Shown here: positions 5,583-7,516 of the stretch, piece by piece
How positions within the stretch are numbered: position 1 is the first letter of the stretch
Layout of the letters: the number at the start of each line of letters is the position of its first letter
Assembly: GCA_014378225.1 (NCBI GenBank)
Contig: JACMOA010000194.1
Coordinates: 1 to 7,516 of the forward strand
DNA length: 7,516 bases
Origin: Deinococcales bacterium
GTDB lineage: Bacteria; Deinococcota; Deinococci; Deinococcales; Deinococcaceae
Reading direction: 5' to 3'
The notes under the pieces: model-generated
The model's database searches: none
Told to the model about the DNA's origin: nothing
Seen by the model: only the letters and a program-made list of their open reading frames with translations
Program-made: the position numbers and the translations under genes

Positions 5583-6590
5583 ATGCAAATTCGGCGTTTC
5601 GGTAATACGGGCCTGAAGGTGAGCGAACTGTGTCTGGGAACCATGACTTTTGGCAATCAGGCCGACCAACAAACCTCGTTCAAAATTATGGACGTGGCCT
5701 GGGAAGGTGGAATTCAGTTTTTTGACACTGCCAACGTCTACCCGCTGGGTGGGGGCCTCGAGCGGGTGGGCCAAACTGAAGAGATTGTGGGACGTTGGAT
5801 ACGGGAACGGGGTATTCGAGAAGACATGGTTCTGGTTTCCAAAGCGCGGGGCAAGATGGGTCCGGGGGCCAATGACGAGGGACTGGGTAAAAAGCACCTG
5901 TGGAAGGCGCTCGAGGATACTTTGACTCGCCTGCAAACCGACTACCTGGACCTTTATTTGATGCACTGGCCTGATGCGGAAACTCCGATAGAGGAAACCC
6001 TTGAGACCCTAACTGAAATGGTGGGGCGCGGTCTGGTGCGCTACATTGGCTGTTCCAACTACCCGGCGTGGCAACTGGCCGCTAGCCTGCTCTCGAGCGA
6101 ACGCAATGGACTGAAAAAGTTTCAGGTGGTACAGCCACGCTATAACGCGCTTTTTCGCATGATTGAAGAAGATATTTTGCCGCTGTGCCAACTCGAGGGC
6201 ATCGGCACGATGGTTTATAACCCACTGGCGGGCGGAATGCTGACCGGGCGCTACCGAGAGCGTGCGCTCGAGGGGGGTTCCCGGTTCACACTCGAAAATT
6301 CGGGTGAACTTTACAAAAAGCGTTACTGGAACGACGCAGTATTTGAGGCAGTAGAAACGTTGTCCAACTTCTTTGAGCCACGCGGGAAGTCTCTCACCCA
6401 CGCAGCCCTGGCCTGGGTACTGCAAAAACAAGGGGTCTCGAGCGCCATCATCGGGGCCAGCAAACCGGAGCAGCTTACCGATAGCTTGCAGGCTCTGGAC
6501 TTGATTTTCGAGCCAGAAGAACTCGAAGCGTTCGAGGGAGCGTGGTTCAGCCTGCCGCGTGAGCGAGATTTAGGGGTGGCGCGGCGGTAA
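5583..6590 (+). CDS. Aldo/keto reductase
   Basis: A 335-residue cytoplasmic NADPH-dependent oxidoreductase with a (beta/alpha)8 barrel, expected to reduce aldehydes or ketones to alcohols. The catalytic tetrad is complete: D48 (FFDTAN), Y53, K87 (LVSKARG) and H128 (DLYLMHWP). Further family marks are the N-terminal GNTGLKVSELCLGTMTFG (7-24), GCSNY (156-160), QPRYN (184-188) and the cofactor-binding GASKPEQLTDSL near the C-terminus (291-302). Length and the insertion around 88-100 fit the Tas/YajO-like branch of the superfamily, which includes sugar-type and potassium-channel-beta-like reductases, but the substrate cannot be told. The start is set by a strong ribosome binding site. It precedes zwf by 134 bases; since Zwf makes NADPH and this enzyme likely uses it, a link is possible but unproven. 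Confidence 0.95.
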   Translation: MQIRRFGNTGLKVSELCLGTMTFGNQADQQTSFKIMDVAWEGGIQFFDTANVYPLGGGLERVGQTEEIVGRWIRERGIREDMVLVSKARGKMGPGANDEGLGKKHLWKALEDTLTRLQTDYLDLYLMHWPDAETPIEETLETLTEMVGRGLVRYIGCSNYPAWQLAASLLSSERNGLKKFQVVQPRYNALFRMIEEDILPLCQLEGIGTMVYNPLAGGMLTGRYRERALEGGSRFTLENSGELYKKRYWNDAVFEAVETLSNFFEPRGKSLTHAALAWVLQKQGVSSAIIGASKPEQLTDSLQALDLIFEPEELEAFEGAWFSLPRERDLGVARR

Positions 6591-6724
6591 GGATTGGGCG
6601 CTCGAGGACCAACACATTTATAGGGGTGTCCAAACGCACCTCGGATACTGAAGTATTGTTAGATTCATTCGGGCCAAGTTTACCCAGGCTCGAGCACTTT
6701 TATTTTCTACTCGAGAGGTTTACC
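6591..6724 (+). promoter_or_regulatory. Intergenic region before zwf with a small palindrome and the zwf ribosome binding site
   Basis: This 134-base gap has three CTCGAG copies (6601, 6689, 6710). ATACT-GA-AGTAT (6645-6656) is a perfect short palindrome that could be an operator half-structure. A weak promoter candidate is TTTACC (6679-6684) and TATTTT (6701-6706) with a 16-base spacer. The zwf ribosome binding site GAGAGG (6713-6718) overlaps the last CTCGAG copy and lies 6 bases before the GTG start. No hairpin followed by a T-tract was found after the aldo/keto reductase, so read-through into zwf is possible. Confidence 0.35.
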
Positions 6725-7516
6725 GTGGAAAGCACCCTTAAAAATCCGTTGCGCGAAGGAATGCGCCGCCGTCAAGCCCCTGACCCCTGTACTCTGGTTA
6801 TTTTTGGTGTGGGAGACCTGACCCAGCGCAAACTGCTGCCCGCGCTGTACCGTCTGGCGGTGGAAGGGGAACTCCACCCCAATTTTTCGGTGGTAGCGGT
6901 GGGCAGGCGTTCCTGGAGCGACGAAGAATTTCGCAGCTTTGCCAAAAATTCGGTGCAGACCTCTAAAGAGTCAGGTGAGTTCCTTGAGCACATCTGGGAC
7001 GGTTTTGAGAAGGGACTCTCCTTTGTGGGCGGTGCGTTCGATGAAGCCGCTATGTACACCCACCTTTCAGGCAAGCTCGAGGGCGTGAAAAACGAGCGTG
7101 GCACCGCCGGAAACGTGCTGTTCTACCTGGCTACCCCGCCCAGTTCTTTTGAAACTATCTCGAGCGGACTGGGAGACGCCAACTTGCAAACCGAGGGTGA
7201 AGACGGCTGGAAGCGCCTGATTATCGAAAAACCCTTTGGCACCGACCTCGAGACCGCCCGAAATCTGAACAAACACATTCAACAGGTTTGGAAGGAAAAG
7301 CAAATTTACCGTATTGACCACTATCTGGGCAAAGAAACGGTACAAAACCTGATGGCGATTCGCTTTGCCAACGTCATCTTCGAGCCGTTGTGGAACCGTC
7401 AGTACGTGGACCACATTCAGATTACCGCCGTAGAAGACCTGGGTATGGAAGGGCGTGGGGTGTATTACGAGGAAGCCGCCATCACACGCGACATGCTGCA
7501 AAACCACCTGATGCAA
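6725..7516 (+). CDS. zwf: Glucose-6-phosphate 1-dehydrogenase, N-terminal 264 residues (3' end outside window)
   Basis: First enzyme of the oxidative pentose phosphate pathway, oxidising glucose 6-phosphate to 6-phosphogluconolactone with reduction of NADP+. The visible half includes the coenzyme domain (LVIFGVGDLTQRKLLPALY, 24-42), LFYLATPP (132-139), IIEKPFGTDLETA (166-178), the substrate/active-site segment YRIDHYLGKETVQN (195-208, with D198, H199 and K203), FEPLWNRQYVDHIQI (219-233) and RDMLQNHLMQ (255-264), whose H261 corresponds to the catalytic base. The glycine-rich loop reads G-V-G-D-L, one residue shorter than the usual G-A-S/T-G-D-L. The GTG start at 6725 is chosen because GAGAGG lies 6 bases upstream; an in-frame ATG at 6761 has no such site. 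The frame is open to the window edge; roughly the last half of the protein is missing. Confidence 0.95.
   Translation, partial: MESTLKNPLREGMRRRQAPDPCTLVIFGVGDLTQRKLLPALYRLAVEGELHPNFSVVAVGRRSWSDEEFRSFAKNSVQTSKESGEFLEHIWDGFEKGLSFVGGAFDEAAMYTHLSGKLEGVKNERGTAGNVLFYLATPPSSFETISSGLGDANLQTEGEDGWKRLIIEKPFGTDLETARNLNKHIQQVWKEKQIYRIDHYLGKETVQNLMAIRFANVIFEPLWNRQYVDHIQITAVEDLGMEGRGVYYEEAAITRDMLQNHLMQ

Larger units (their letters stand above)
48..7252. repeat. Dispersed palindrome CTCGAG, 64 copies
   Basis: CTCGAG starts at 48, 120, 202, 297, 312, 496, 713, 764, 983, 1055, 1127, 1235, 1522, 1658, 1706, 1834, 1906, 1930, 2084, 2198, 2318, 2410, 2441, 2527, 2627, 2684, 2920, 3007, 3047, 3190, 3299, 3520, 3674, 3839, 4011, 4062, 4092, 4149, 4167, 4352, 4365, 4539, 4575, 4640, 4686, 4716, 4764, 4979, 5119, 5428, 5491, 5512, 5757, 5910, 6092, 6192, 6267, 6437, 6601, 6689, 6710, 7076, 7159 and 7247. 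These were counted by eye, so an error of one or two is possible. About two would be expected by chance. G precedes the motif in 41 of 64 copies. Fifty copies fall in confident genes and 14 in about 925 bases between them. It resembles cyanobacterial HIP1 in behaviour; its role is unknown. Confidence 0.93.

Noticed and set aside
48..7252. CTCGAG copies as cloning scars, engineered XhoI sites or vector sequence
   Set aside because: Copies are inside conserved genes at irregular spacing, in frame with protein sequence and with varied flanks, which is not the pattern of inserted cloning sites.
7067..7516. 149-codon open frame on the - strand at the right edge
   Set aside because: It is opposite the conserved zwf coding sequence, which fully explains this stretch.
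1..7516. CRISPR array, transposon or prophage
   Set aside because: No regularly spaced long repeats, transposase, integrase or terminal inverted repeats were found. The repeated CTCGAG is a 6-mer at irregular spacing, not a CRISPR repeat.

Overview
The window comes from a bacterial chromosome of moderate GC content (a little over 50% by eye) and carries seven substantial genes, all on the + strand. The last is cut by the window edge, and the tail of a possible eighth gene lies at the left edge. The style of several proteins (GpsA with a PSVGV segment, a DUF2201 metallopeptidase/VWA protein, a family-5 peptide-binding lipoprotein, G6PDH) and one possible leaderless promoter would fit Deinococcota. 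That assignment is an inference by protein style only, not a demonstrated identity.

Layout: 1-72 is a possible C-terminal gene fragment, followed by a very clear intrinsic terminator (92-117). 118-358 is a long leader with a dyad and a 15-bp tandem duplication. 359-2095 encodes a lipoprotein substrate-binding protein of the peptide/nickel ABC type with no permease genes beside it. 2129-2476 encodes a small [2Fe-2S] ferredoxin. 2477-2584 holds a heptamer tandem repeat. 2585-3832 encodes a DUF2201-type putative zinc metallopeptidase fused to a VWA domain. 3867-4895 is gpsA. 4998-5426 encodes a 142-aa protein that looks like a small stress-type family. 5583-6590 encodes an aldo/keto reductase. 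6725-7516 is the first 264 codons of zwf. Gaps between genes are 33-156 bp, so this is a co-directional run of mostly independent genes rather than one pathway operon. GpsA, the aldo/keto reductase and Zwf are all NAD(P)H-linked enzymes of central metabolism, but the sequence shows no tight coupling.

The outstanding signal is not a gene. The 6-bp palindrome CTCGAG occurs 64 times in 7516 bp, about one per 117 bp, where base composition predicts about two. It is present in every gene and nearly every intergenic gap, and is about twice as dense between genes as inside them, so it is not a codon-usage by-product. Inside genes it is read almost always as Leu-Glu (CTC GAG, 34 sites) or as Ser followed by Ser or Arg (C TCG AGN, 15 sites), and only once in the third frame. 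Copies overlap two ribosome binding sites, form the stem of a terminator-like hairpin, and sit in two local sequence duplications. It behaves like the HIP1 palindrome (GCGATCGC) of cyanobacteria, but with a different sequence. This is the observation most worth following up.
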